Part shown: piece after piece, positions 26,809-37,900 of the stretch
How positions within the stretch are numbered: position 1 is the stretch's first letter
Layout of the letters: each line of letters opens with the position of its first letter
Source: Pseudomonadota bacterium
Lineage (GTDB): Bacteria > Pseudomonadota > Alphaproteobacteria > Sphingomonadales > SMXR01
NCBI GenBank assembly: GCA_022566895.1
Contig: JADFIA010000007.1
Span: 1-64,000, forward strand
Direction: 5' to 3'
Length of the DNA stretch: 64,000 bases
Made by a program: the position numbers and the translations under genes
Notes under the pieces: generated by a model
What the model saw: only the letters and a program-made list of their open reading frames with translations
The model's database searches: none
What the model was told of the DNA's origin: nothing

Positions 26809-26824
26809 AGCAAAAGTGATGCCA
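26809..26824 (-). promoter_or_regulatory. Sigma-54 (-24/-12) promoter of the adaptor-ATPase-permease operon
   Basis: Read on the minus strand the sequence is TGGCAT-N5-TTGCT, matching the RpoN consensus TGGCAC-N5-TTGC(A/T) at every key base, including the invariant GG and GC with correct 10-bp spacing. It points at the adaptor gene, with an expected transcript start near 26798 and a leader of about 50 bases. A sigma-54 activator is encoded immediately on the other side, which makes a chance match unlikely. Confidence 0.82.
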
Positions 26825-26899
26825 ACCGGGCCGGATTTGGATTTATTGTTAAATTTCAACAGGTTGTTGCTATCCGATTGGCCCGGCCTAAATTAGAAG

Positions 26900-26936
26900 T
26901 GTACGTCAGCGCACATTTTGTGTACGTTTTCGAACA
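26900..26936. promoter_or_regulatory. Pair of 16-bp palindromes, candidate enhancer (UAS) for the NtrC-family regulator
   Basis: Two imperfect palindromes, TGTACGTCAGCGCACA (26900-26915) and TGTACGTTTTCGAACA (26921-26936), fit a shared consensus TGTNCG-N4-CGNACA. Their centres are 21 bp apart, two turns of the helix, so both would bind dimers on the same face. They lie about 100-140 bp upstream of the expected sigma-54 transcript start, the normal enhancer distance, and 32-68 bp before the regulator's own ATG, which would also allow autoregulation. Confidence 0.72.
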
Positions 26937-26967
26937 CTTTTTGACCGATTTTCCAAGGCTCCTGGCG

Positions 26968-28368
26968 ATGGATGGCAAGACCGGCAGTGTTTTGATCGTA
27001 GATGACGACGAGGATATCCTGGTCGCCGGGCAGATGCTCTTGAAGCGCCATTTCGAGACCGTGGCCACGGCCAACCGGCCCGAGCACATCCCCAAGCTTT
27101 ACCAGGGACGCAGCTTCGACGCGGTGCTTCTGGATATGAATTTCGGGGCCGGCGAAACCTCGGGTAGCGAAGGCCTCGAATGGCTAAAGAACATCCTCAA
27201 GCTGGATCCGGATGCGGTGGTCATCCTGATCACTGCCTATTCGACGGTCGACACCGCGGTCGAGGCCATGAAGCTGGGGGCGACCGATTTTATCGAGAAG
27301 CCGTGGCAGAACGAAAAGCTGATCGCGACCCTTAAAGCGGCCGTGCGGTTTCGCCAATCGCGCAACGAGGCCAAAGTCCTCAAACAGACCAACCGCGTGT
27401 TGGTCGAAGAGATCAGCCGCCCCAGCCAACCGATCCTCGGCACCTCGCCGGCTATCAAGCAGGTCTTGAACCTGATCGAACGGACGGCGCCGACCGATGC
27501 CAACGTTTTGATCCTCGGCGAAAACGGCACCGGCAAAGAGCTGGCGGCGCACGAAATTCACCGCCAGTCCGAGCGGGCCGATAAGGTCTTTTTGACGGTC
27601 GATCTGGGCTCGATCGCCGAAACGCTTTTTGAAAGCGAATTGTTCGGCCACAAAAAAGGCGCCTTTACCGACGCCCGCGAGGACCGGGTCGGACGCTTTG
27701 AGGCGGCTGACGGCGGCACCGTTTTCCTCGATGAGATCGGCAATATTCCGCTGCATCTCCAGGCCAAGCTTCTGGCCGTTCTCGAACAGCGCACGGTCAC
27801 CCCGGTCGGCTCTAATCAGGCGGTGCCCTTCGATGTGCGGATAATCAGCGCCACCAACGTGCCGGTGCACAAACTTTCCGACGAGTCGATTTTTCGCCAG
27901 GATCTTCTTTACCGGCTGAATACGGTCGAGGTGCATCTGCCGTTGCTCCGAGACCGCCGCGAGGATATCCCGAAGCTCGCCGACGCCTTCGTCAAGCAAT
28001 ACGCGCGCCGATACGGCCGCCCGGTCACCGGGGTCAGCCAGGCGGCGCTCGATCAGCTGACCGACTACACCTGGCCCGGCAATGTGCGGGCCCTGAGACA
28101 CGCGGTCGAACGCGCGGTCATTCTTTCCGAGAGCCAGGAACTGCAGCCCGAGGACTTCCAGCTGCGCCCGGCCAGCGGTCACCAGGCGGCCGCCGCGGCT
28201 GCTCAATTGGGCGCCGCCGGGGCCCAAGAAGTGACGCTCGAGGAAATGGAGCACCAGGTTATCGACAGGGTGCTGCGCCAACACAAGGGCAATATTTCAC
28301 GGGCCGCCAAGCAGCTCGGGATCACCCGCACCTCCTTGTACCGGAGGATGGAAAAATATGGTCTTTAG
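26968..28368 (+). CDS. Sigma-54-dependent response regulator, NtrC family
   Basis: This 466-residue protein has three domains: a receiver domain (1-125, acidic pocket DDDED at 12-16, phosphoacceptor Asp56, Lys111), an AAA+ ATPase domain (about 155-385, Walker A GENGTGKE at 184-191, Walker B VFLDEIGN at 252-259) and a Fis-type helix-turn-helix (about 437-460). The sigma-54 contact loop reads GAFTDA (231-236) instead of the commoner GAFTGA. The ATG at 26968 begins directly at the receiver domain; 86 further open codons upstream cross the control region and are rejected. It overlaps the kinase gene by 11 bp and should activate the divergent ABC operon. Confidence 0.93.
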   Translation: MDGKTGSVLIVDDDEDILVAGQMLLKRHFETVATANRPEHIPKLYQGRSFDAVLLDMNFGAGETSGSEGLEWLKNILKLDPDAVVILITAYSTVDTAVEAMKLGATDFIEKPWQNEKLIATLKAAVRFRQSRNEAKVLKQTNRVLVEEISRPSQPILGTSPAIKQVLNLIERTAPTDANVLILGENGTGKELAAHEIHRQSERADKVFLTVDLGSIAETLFESELFGHKKGAFTDAREDRVGRFEAADGGTVFLDEIGNIPLHLQAKLLAVLEQRTVTPVGSNQAVPFDVRIISATNVPVHKLSDESIFRQDLLYRLNTVEVHLPLLRDRREDIPKLADAFVKQYARRYGRPVTGVSQAALDQLTDYTWPGNVRALRHAVERAVILSESQELQPEDFQLRPASGHQAAAAAAQLGAAGAQEVTLEEMEHQVIDRVLRQHKGNISRAAKQLGITRTSLYRRMEKYGL

Positions 28369-29710
28369 GCATTTTACGTTCGACATCATCAAGCGGCTGA
28401 CGGCGCTGGTCCTGACCATGGCCGCCTTCGTCTATGTGGTCACCGAAAAATCCTTCTACATGTCGGCCACGCTGCTGGCGCTTTTTGCCATCGGCCAGGT
28501 CTATATGCTGTTTCGCCAGGTCGATCGCACCAACACCGAGTTGACGCGCTTTTTGAACGCCATCCGCTACGGTGATTTCCTGCAGTCGTTTTCGATCGAG
28601 CATCTGGGTTCGAGCTTTGCCGATCTCAACGAAGCCTTCGATGATATCATGGCGCGCTTCCGCAAGGCCCGGTCCGAAAAGGAAGTCCAGGCGCGCTACT
28701 TAAGCGCCCTTGTGGACCATGTGCCGGTGGCGCTTCTGGTGATCCACAGCGACGGCAAGATCGATCTGCTGAACAACGCCGCCCGCCGACTCCTGAACAC
28801 GCCGAATCTAGCTCCGGTCTCGGAGCTGCATCAATACGGGCCGGCCTTCCAGCGCGATATCGCCCAGACCAAGGCCGGCGAGAAAAAGCTGACGCGGCTG
28901 GTCGAAGACGAGCTCGAGCGCCACCTGGTCATGTCGACCACCCAGATCACGGTCGGCGGCGATGCCCAGCGCATCGTGGCGCTGCAAGATATCCAGAGCG
29001 AATTGGATGCCACCGAACTGACCGCCTGGCAGGATCTGGTGCGTGTGCTTTCGCACGAGATCATGAATTCGGTCACCCCGATCGCCTCGCTGGCCCGCAC
29101 AGCCAGCGATCTGGTGGACGAGATTTCGGACCCGGCGGTCGGCGACAAGATAAAGCCGGTCGATCTCAAGGATATCAGGGATTCGGTGCGCACGGTGGCG
29201 CGGCGCAGCGAGGGCCTGATGCATTTCGTGCAAAGCTACAAGCAGCTCACCCAAATGCCGCCGCCGAAGCTCTCGAAGACGAACCTCAAGGAGTATCTCG
29301 AGCGCCTCAAAACACTGATGCAGGCCGAATGGAAGGGGCAGGGGATCTCCTTCCAGCTCAGCGTTGAGGGCGACAATCTTGTGCTGATGGCCGATACGGA
29401 GCTTCTCGACCAGGTTCTGATCAACCTGTTGCGGAACGCCGCCCACGCGGTCGCCGACAGCAAGGTCAAACAGGTCCGGGTGCGCAGCCGCATGAACGAG
29501 CGCAGCCGTATCACCATCGACGTCGAGGACAGCGGCCCGGGCATCAAGCCCGAGCACGCCGAAAAGATTTTCCTGCCCTTCTTCACCACCAAGCCGGACG
29601 GTTCCGGGGTGGGTCTGTCGCTGGCCCGCCAGATCATGCTGGTGCACCGCGGCAATATCTCGGCCGGGCCGGGCGAGCTCGGCGGCGCCCGCTTTCGCCT
29701 GACCTTTTAG
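28358..29710 (+). CDS. Sensor histidine kinase, NtrY/NtrB-like
   Basis: This 450-residue membrane kinase has two helices at about 10-29 and 34-52 with almost no periplasmic loop between them, so it may sense within the membrane or from the cytoplasm. A HAMP-like linker is followed by a PAS domain (about 115-215), a phosphoacceptor helix with LSHEIMNSVTP (His233) and the ATPase domain, with an N-box LINLLRNAAHAV, DSGPGI and the SGVGLSLA loop. GGAGG inside the regulator gene precedes the ATG, and the genes overlap, so the pair is coupled. It presumably phosphorylates the upstream NtrC-type regulator. Confidence 0.93.
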   Translation: MVFRHFTFDIIKRLTALVLTMAAFVYVVTEKSFYMSATLLALFAIGQVYMLFRQVDRTNTELTRFLNAIRYGDFLQSFSIEHLGSSFADLNEAFDDIMARFRKARSEKEVQARYLSALVDHVPVALLVIHSDGKIDLLNNAARRLLNTPNLAPVSELHQYGPAFQRDIAQTKAGEKKLTRLVEDELERHLVMSTTQITVGGDAQRIVALQDIQSELDATELTAWQDLVRVLSHEIMNSVTPIASLARTASDLVDEISDPAVGDKIKPVDLKDIRDSVRTVARRSEGLMHFVQSYKQLTQMPPPKLSKTNLKEYLERLKTLMQAEWKGQGISFQLSVEGDNLVLMADTELLDQVLINLLRNAAHAVADSKVKQVRVRSRMNERSRITIDVEDSGPGIKPEHAEKIFLPFFTTKPDGSGVGLSLARQIMLVHRGNISAGPGELGGARFRLTF

Positions 29711-29803
29711 ACCATTCTCGGCTGGCCGGCCCCCGTCCTGGGGTCCTGGCTGGATACCCATTGGTGCTGGCTGGCTAGTCCCCTTAGCTTCGGCAGACGG
29801 TGC

Positions 29804-30229
29804 CTAACGCTGAAATTTTGTCGACAGGACGATCGAGGAATTGGTCCTCTCGACCCCCTCGAGCTGGCCGACGGCGTCGATGATCTGGTCGATCTCCTCG
29901 GTCGATTCAGCGGCGATGATCGCGATCAGGTCGTATTCGCCGCTGATCGCATGGAGCGAGCGCACACCGGCCTGCTTGACCAGGGCGGCGCTAACTTCGG
30001 CATTCTGCTTGGGGTAAACGGAGATCATCACATGGGCCCGGATTTGGCGCTGCTCGATTTCATAGGCCAGACGCAGGGTGTAGCCGCGGATGATCCCCTG
30101 CGCCTCGAGCCGCCCCATACGCGACTGCACGGTGGCCCGCGAGAGGCCGAGCTGCGTGGCCAGCGAGGTCGTGGTGGCGCGGGCGTTGGCCTGCAATAGG
30201 CGGATCAGTTCACGGTCCTTGCTGTCCAT
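29804..30229 (-). CDS. Lrp/AsnC-family transcriptional regulator
   Basis: This 141-residue regulator of the feast/famine type has an N-terminal winged helix-turn-helix (about 1-50, with RELIRLLQANARATTTSLA and LGLSRATVQSRMGRLE) and a C-terminal RAM ligand-binding domain (about 65-140, with GEYDLIAIIAAES). Such proteins bind amino acids and control their catabolism. It is divergent from the lysine-catabolism set, with 182 AT-rich bases between, so it probably responds to lysine or a breakdown product and controls those genes. No clear Shine-Dalgarno precedes the ATG. Confidence 0.93.
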   Translation of the reverse strand: MDSKDRELIRLLQANARATTTSLATQLGLSRATVQSRMGRLEAQGIIRGYTLRLAYEIEQRQIRAHVMISVYPKQNAEVSAALVKQAGVRSLHAISGEYDLIAIIAAESTEEIDQIIDAVGQLEGVERTNSSIVLSTKFQR

Positions 30230-30411
30230 AGCAATTTACCAAATCGTCAGAATAATTAGCATTATGGTCAATAATATACATAAAAATGATAAAAGTGCAC
30301 CTACAATTTGCAATTAAACTTGGATAATATGGTCCGCCGGCTCGCCGCTGAGGCCGGGAATCAACGATTTGAAAGACAAATTGGGAAGATCTCCAACCCC
30401 GGGAGGGCGAT
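30230..30411. promoter_or_regulatory. AT-rich divergent control region between lrp-like gene and lysine genes
   Basis: This 182-bp stretch is markedly AT-rich from about 30235 to 30335 compared with its surroundings and contains no open frame. It should hold both promoters and the binding sites of the Lrp-type regulator. I see several A/T tracts spaced across the region but no single convincing palindrome. GGAGG at its right edge is the ribosome-binding site of the dehydrogenase gene. Confidence 0.5.
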
Positions 30412-31500
30412 ATGACGGAAATCCTGCTTTTGGGTGGCGGCCGGATCGGCCAGACAATCGCCGCGTTTTTGGCCGGGTCCGGCGACTACCGGGTGACCGT
30501 GGCCGACCACGATAAGGACAATCTTAGGCCATTCGCCGGGCTCGAGAATATCGAATCTATGGTCCTCGATTTTGCCGATCCGGCGGCGCTTGGGGCGGCC
30601 ATGCAGGACAAATTTGCGGTCCTCTCGGCGGCCCCCTATCAGCTCAACCAGACCATCGCCACGGCGGCCAAGGCGGCCGCCATCCACTATCTCGATCTGA
30701 CCGAGGATGTGGCGAGCGCCCGCCACGTCAAGGGCCTGGCCGAGGGTTCGAAAACGGCTTTCATCCCGCAGTGCGGTTTGGCGCCGGGCTTCATTTCGAT
30801 CGTCGCCTACGATCTGACCAAGAACTTCGACGCGCTGCACGACGTACGCCTGCGGGTCGGAGCGCTGCCGCAATATCCGACCAACGCGCTCAAGTACAAT
30901 CTGACCTGGAGCACCGAAGGCCTGATCAATGAATATATCAATCCCTGCGAGGCCATCGTCGAAGGCGAGCGGCGCGAAATGCCGGCCCTCGGCGGCCGCG
31001 AGGAGTTTCTCCTCGACGGCATTGCTTACGAGGCCTTCAATACGTCGGGCGGCATCGGTACCCTGGGCGAGACGCTCAAGGGCAAGGTGCGCAACCTCAA
31101 TTACCGGACCATCCGCTATCCCGGCCACCGGGATCTGGTAAGGCTCCTGATCCGCGATCTGCGGCTCGGCCAACGGCCGGATCTCCTGAAGGAGATTTTC
31201 GAGCTGGCGCTGCCGATGACCTACCAGGACATGGTTGTCGTTTTCGCCACCGTGATCGGCAAGAAAGGCCAGCGTATCGAACAGGAGAGTTACGCCCGCC
31301 GCATCCACGCCCGCGAAATCGACGGTCGCCAGTGGACGGCGATCCAGATTACCACCGCCTCGGGCATATGCGCGGTATTGGATTTACTGGCCCAGGGCAA
31401 AATACGCGATCACGGCCTGGTCCGTCAGGAAGAGATCGATTTTAAAGATTTCATCACCAACCGATTTGGCGCAAACTACGCCTTTCCGGGGGACCGCTAG
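30412..31500 (+). CDS. Saccharopine dehydrogenase-family protein, probable lysine 6-dehydrogenase
   Basis: This 362-residue NAD(P)-dependent oxidoreductase has an N-terminal Rossmann motif LLLGGGRIGQTIAAFLA (residues 5-21), an acidic VADHD at the end of the second strand, and the catalytic-domain stretch CGLAPGFISIVAYDL typical of the LYS9/lysine 6-dehydrogenase family. These enzymes act at the epsilon-amine of lysine or on saccharopine, giving aminoadipate semialdehyde. The ALDH7-type gene two positions downstream would then oxidise that product to aminoadipate. GGAGG sits six bases before the ATG. Reductive dehydrogenases of related amino acids are the alternative. Confidence 0.8.
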   Translation: MTEILLLGGGRIGQTIAAFLAGSGDYRVTVADHDKDNLRPFAGLENIESMVLDFADPAALGAAMQDKFAVLSAAPYQLNQTIATAAKAAAIHYLDLTEDVASARHVKGLAEGSKTAFIPQCGLAPGFISIVAYDLTKNFDALHDVRLRVGALPQYPTNALKYNLTWSTEGLINEYINPCEAIVEGERREMPALGGREEFLLDGIAYEAFNTSGGIGTLGETLKGKVRNLNYRTIRYPGHRDLVRLLIRDLRLGQRPDLLKEIFELALPMTYQDMVVVFATVIGKKGQRIEQESYARRIHAREIDGRQWTAIQITTASGICAVLDLLAQGKIRDHGLVRQEEIDFKDFITNRFGANYAFPGDR

Positions 31501-31551
31501 GCGCGTTAGGGGCCGCAGGGCCCCGACCGGGCCAACGACAGGGCATTGCAA

Positions 31552-33237
31552 ATGGGCATCAAAACCAGCGCCGAAGCGCTTGTGGCGACACTTCTGGCGC
31601 ATGGCACCAGTCTGGCCTTCTGCGTGCCCGGCGAGAGCTATCTGGCGGTTCTCGATGCGCTTTACGATGTCGGCGATCGCCTGAAGCTGATCGCTTGCCG
31701 GCACGAAGCGGGAGCGGCCAATATGGCCGCGGCCTACGGCCGCATGACCGGTCGGCCCGGCATTTGTTTGGTTACCAGGGGCCCCGGAGCCACCCAGGCC
31801 AGTGTCGGCGTCCATACCGCCTTCCACACTTCGGTGCCGATGATCCTTTTCATCGGCCAGGTGCGGCGCCAACACCAAGGCCGCGAGGCCTTCCAGGAGG
31901 TCGACTTCGAAGCCATGTTCGCACCGATCGCCAAATCGGTGGTCACGCTCGATCGTCCCGAGGAAATCTCAGGGATCGTGGCGGCAGCTTTTCGCGATGC
32001 CATGAGCGATCGGCCGGGCCCGGTGGTCGTCGTGCTGCCCGAAGATGTGCTGCCCCTCGAGTTTAAAGGCCGGACGGTTAATCCTCTGACCATGTTGCGC
32101 CATGGACCCCAGCCTCACCAGGTCGAAGAGGCGGCTAGGATGCTCTCACAGGCCGCCCGGCCGCTGGTCATCGTCGGCGGTCATCTGTCGGAGCTCCATG
32201 GCTGGCAAGCCTTGGCCAAACTCGTCAAACAGGCAGAGATTCCGGTCGCCGCCTCGTTCCGCAGCCAGGACTATTTCGACAACCGGCACCCGAACTACGT
32301 CGGTGATCTCGGCTTCGGCAAGAACCCGGCACTCGTAGAACGGATCAGGGATGCCGACCTGATCCTGGCTTTGGGCAGCCGCCTCGGCGATATCACCACC
32401 GACGGCTATACGCTTCTTGTGCCGCCCGAACCGGACCAGAAATTGATCCATGTGCATGTTGACCCCAAGGAGTTGGGCCGGGTTTACAGGCCGCATCTTG
32501 CCATCCGTGCCGAGGCGCGGCTGTTTATTGAAGCCCTGGCCGGGGCCGGGATTGAGGGGGCCGAAAAGCGCCGCAACTGGCGCCGGGCCCTGCGCCGCGA
32601 CTACGAGATATGGATCGAGCCGCAGCCCAACCCGGGGAAAGTGCAGCTGGGAGAGATTTTCGCCAGCCTCAATGCCCTGCTGCCGGATGATGCCGTGGTC
32701 ACCAATGGAGCCGGCAATTATACCGGCTGGCTGCACCGCTACTACCAGCACCGGCAGCCGGGAACCCAGCTGGCGCCCAAGTCCGGGGCCATGGGCTTTG
32801 GTCTGCCGGCGGCGATCGCGGCCAAGTTGGCCGCCCCCGGTCGGGCCGTGGTGGCGGTGGCCGGCGACGGCTGTTTTTTGATGGCCGCTCCGGAACTGGC
32901 CACGGCGGTGCAATATGGGGCGCCGATCGTGGTCATGGTGATCAACAACTCGATGTACGGAACTATCCGCATGCACCAGGAACTTCACTATCCGGGCCGG
33001 GTATTGGGGACCGATCTCGAGAACCCGGACTTTGCAGCGCTGGCCCGCTCGTTCGGCGCCAACGGCGTAACCATCCGCCGAACACAAGAGTTTGGCCGCG
33101 CCTTCAAAGCCGCGCTCAAGGCCGACAAACCGACAGTTATGGACATAATCGTTGATCCCGATGCCATCAGTACCCAGATCACCCTATCGGATTTGCAGAA
33201 CACCCTGAGCGCCGCCCCGGCAGCAGCAAAGGAATGA
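31552..33237 (+). CDS. Thiamine pyrophosphate enzyme, acetolactate synthase large-subunit-like
   Basis: This 561-residue three-domain TPP enzyme has a PYR domain with the cofactor-activating Glu in CRHEAGAANMAAAYGR, a central domain with VIVGGH and ALGSRLGD, and a PP domain with the metal site GDGCFLMAAPELATAV and VVMVINNS. It resembles acetolactate synthase and related carboligases or decarboxylases, but no small regulatory subunit is nearby. Its position between the lysine dehydrogenase-like and ALDH7-type genes suggests a role with a 2-oxo acid in lysine breakdown; that is inference. The ATG at 31552 is used; a TTG six bases earlier is possible. Confidence 0.85.
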   Translation: MGIKTSAEALVATLLAHGTSLAFCVPGESYLAVLDALYDVGDRLKLIACRHEAGAANMAAAYGRMTGRPGICLVTRGPGATQASVGVHTAFHTSVPMILFIGQVRRQHQGREAFQEVDFEAMFAPIAKSVVTLDRPEEISGIVAAAFRDAMSDRPGPVVVVLPEDVLPLEFKGRTVNPLTMLRHGPQPHQVEEAARMLSQAARPLVIVGGHLSELHGWQALAKLVKQAEIPVAASFRSQDYFDNRHPNYVGDLGFGKNPALVERIRDADLILALGSRLGDITTDGYTLLVPPEPDQKLIHVHVDPKELGRVYRPHLAIRAEARLFIEALAGAGIEGAEKRRNWRRALRRDYEIWIEPQPNPGKVQLGEIFASLNALLPDDAVVTNGAGNYTGWLHRYYQHRQPGTQLAPKSGAMGFGLPAAIAAKLAAPGRAVVAVAGDGCFLMAAPELATAVQYGAPIVVMVINNSMYGTIRMHQELHYPGRVLGTDLENPDFAALARSFGANGVTIRRTQEFGRAFKAALKADKPTVMDIIVDPDAISTQITLSDLQNTLSAAPAAAKE

Positions 33238-33241
33238 GGTA

Positions 33242-34747
<1,506 letters not shown>

Positions 34748-34970
34748 AACCACCTCTGAAACATTTGATTTCGCACACAGCCGGATTGTCGTACAATCGT
34801 GACGCTGTTGTTTGGGCCCGATGGGGTCAAAACGCCACGGTAATCGGGCGTTTTGTCCGGGTCGAGAGGCGCTTCGCCTCATTTCCGGCCGGCGGCCCTT
34901 TACGGGGGGAATTCAAGGGGCCAAACTCGGCCTGCGGCTTACGCGCGGGGTGCGACGAGAAGGGTTCCTT

Positions 34971-37900
34971 ATGCGTTGGACAAAGATGAGTTTGGCCAAC
35001 CCGGCCGCTGTGGCCGTGGTTGCGCTGATCATTATTCTGTTAGGCCTGATGTCGCTTTTCCGGCTGCCGATGCAGCTGTTTCCCGACATCGACCGGCCGC
35101 AAATCACGATACAAACGACCTGGCGGGCGGCCGCACCGCGCGAGGTCGAAGCGGAGATCAACGAACCCCTGGAAGATGTCCTCCAAGGCATCCCCGGGGT
35201 TCAGGAGATGGTGACCAATGCCGGCTCCGGCAACAGTTTCGTCGGTCTGACCTTTGCCCTCGGGAGCGATATGAACAAGGCGATGCTCGAGGTGATCAGC
35301 CGCCTCAATCGCCTGCCGCCCCTGCCGGCCGATGCGGATCCGCCGGTCGTGCTTATGGGCGGCTTTACCGGCGACGCGGAATCGCTGATCTGGTTTTTCG
35401 TCCAGACCAAGGAAGGCAACGACGATCCGATCTCCGAATATCGCCGTTTTCTCGAAAAGACGGTCATGCCGCGCCTCGAGGCGGTCCCCGGCGTTGCCTC
35501 GGCCCAGGTATTCTGGGCCTCCGGGGTCGAAGAGTTGCAGATCATCTTCGATCCGCACAAGGCCGCCTCCCTGGGCATCGATCTGACCGATGTGGCGGCC
35601 AGAGCCGGCCGCGCAAACGATGTCTCCGGCGGCTTTGTCGACGTTGGCCGGCGCATGTACACCCTGCGCTTTTCCGGCCGCTATAGTCCGCAGGACCTCG
35701 GGGCGCTGATTCTCAATTGGCGGGACGGCCGGCCGATCACCCTCGGTGACATCGCCGAAATTAAGATCGGCAATGGCCGCCGCACCGGCCTGGCCTACCA
35801 GAATGGCCGGCCGGCGACCGCGGTGCAGCTCCTCAAAGAAACCGATGCCAACGTCCTGGCGACCCTCGCCGAGGTCAAACGGGTGGTGGCCGAGCTCAAC
35901 GCGACGGTGATGGCCGAAAAAGGGCTTCATATGGAGAAGTCTTTCGACCCCTCGGTGTTCATCCAACGGGCGATCAATCTTTTGACCGGCAATCTGGTTC
36001 TGGGGATCCTCATGGCGCTCGGCATTCTGTGGTGGTTCCTCAGGCAAATGCGGGCCACCCTGATTATTGCCCTGGCCATCCCGATCTCATTATTGGCCAC
36101 GGTCACGGTGCTGCTGCTGACCGGCCGCTCGGTCAATGCCATTTCGCTGGCCGGCATGGCCTTCGCCACCGGTATGGTTTTGGACGCCGCGATTGTGGTG
36201 CTTGAGAATATCGTGCGCCTGCGCGAAAAAGGCGAAACGCGGGAGCAGGCCTGCGACAAGGGCGCCAGCCAGGTCTGGGGGGCCCTATTGGCCTCGACCG
36301 CGACCACGGTGGCCATTTTTCTGCCGGTCATGTTCATCGAGGACGCCGCGGGCCAGCTGTTCGCCGATTTGGCACTGACCATCGCCGTCGCCGTTTCCTT
36401 TTCGCTTTTGATCGCGGTCACGGTACTGCCGACCGCGGCGGCGCACTGGATAAGAGACATGCCCCCTTCCGATTTCCATCGCCGGCGCTGGGACCGGGTG
36501 GCGGCTTGGGTTTTGCGGCTGACCGGAACCCGAATCAAAAGACTGGCCTGGATCGGCGGCCTGATCGCCGGTTCGATCGTCGCCACCGTCCTATTAAAGC
36601 CGGCTTTCGATTATCTGCCTCGGGTCCAGCGCGACGCCATCGATACCTTTCTGCGGTTCCCGGCCGGAGTCAGCCTCGACAGCGTTGATGAGGAGTTCGC
36701 CCAGGTCATCAACGCGCGGCTCGAGCCTTATTTAAAGGGCCAGAAAGAGCCGGCGCTGTTGAATTATTATATGATTGCCTTCCCCGGCTTTTTCAGTGAG
36801 CTGGCGGTCCGCGCCCTCGATCAAAGCCGGGTCGATGAGCTTATGGAAATCGTCAAGACGGAGATCATGCCGGGGTTTCCCGATCTCATCTGGTTTACCC
36901 GGCGCGGCGAGCTGTTCGGAGCATTCAACCAGTCGAGCAGCATCCAGATTCATATTCAGTCGGCCGACGATGCGGCCCGCACCAGGGCGGCGGTTCTCGG
37001 AGTGGATTTGATTACCAGCAAGTTCAAAGGCATTCAGACCTTCGCTTTCCCGGATCCGTCGGCGGCCACCCCCGAAATACGGATCCGCCCGAACGACCGC
37101 CGCATCGCCGAGGTCGGCTGGACCCGCAGCCAGTTGGCGATGGTCGTCCGGGCGCTCGGCGATGGCCTGTGGCTGGGCGAGTATTTCGACGGTGACGAGC
37201 GCCTGGACATTATCCTAAAGGCCCGCGGCTGGACGACGCCCGAGGAGCTTGAAAATCTGCCGCTGGCAACCCCCAGCGGCCAGATCGTGCCGCTCGGGGA
37301 ACTGGCGACGATCGAGCGAAATGTGGGCCCCGTGGGCATCCTTCGCCGCGAGGGCCGACGCACCACGACCCTGCAGTTCGCGCCACCGCCGGGTCTGGCG
37401 CTGGAAGAAATCATGGCGACGTTGCGCACCGAGGTGGAACCGCAATTGCGGGCCCTGTTGCCGGCCGACGGCAATATCGTCTACGGCGGCAGCGCCGACA
37501 GCTTTGACCGGGCCATCGGCTCCCTGGGTTCCAACTTCCTGTTGGCCCTGGTGCTTTTGTTCCTGATCATGGCCGCCCTGTTCCGCTCGCCCAAAGATGC
37601 GGCGATGGTCTTGATTTCGATCCCGCTGGCCACGGTCGGCGGTGTGGCGGCGCTGCGCATGTGGGGCCTGCCGATGGATCTGCTGACCATGATCGGTTTC
37701 ATCATTCTGCTCGGGCTCGTGGTCAACAACGCGATCCTGCTGGTGGTCCAGACCCGGCGCTCGCAAGAAGAGGGTCAGAGCCGCGAGCAGGCGGTCGAGA
37801 CGGCCCTGCGGCGGCGTCTGCGTCCGATCTTCATGAGCACCCTGACCAGCATTTTCGGCATGCTGCCGCTGATGCTGATGCCCGGTGAGGGCAGTGCGAT

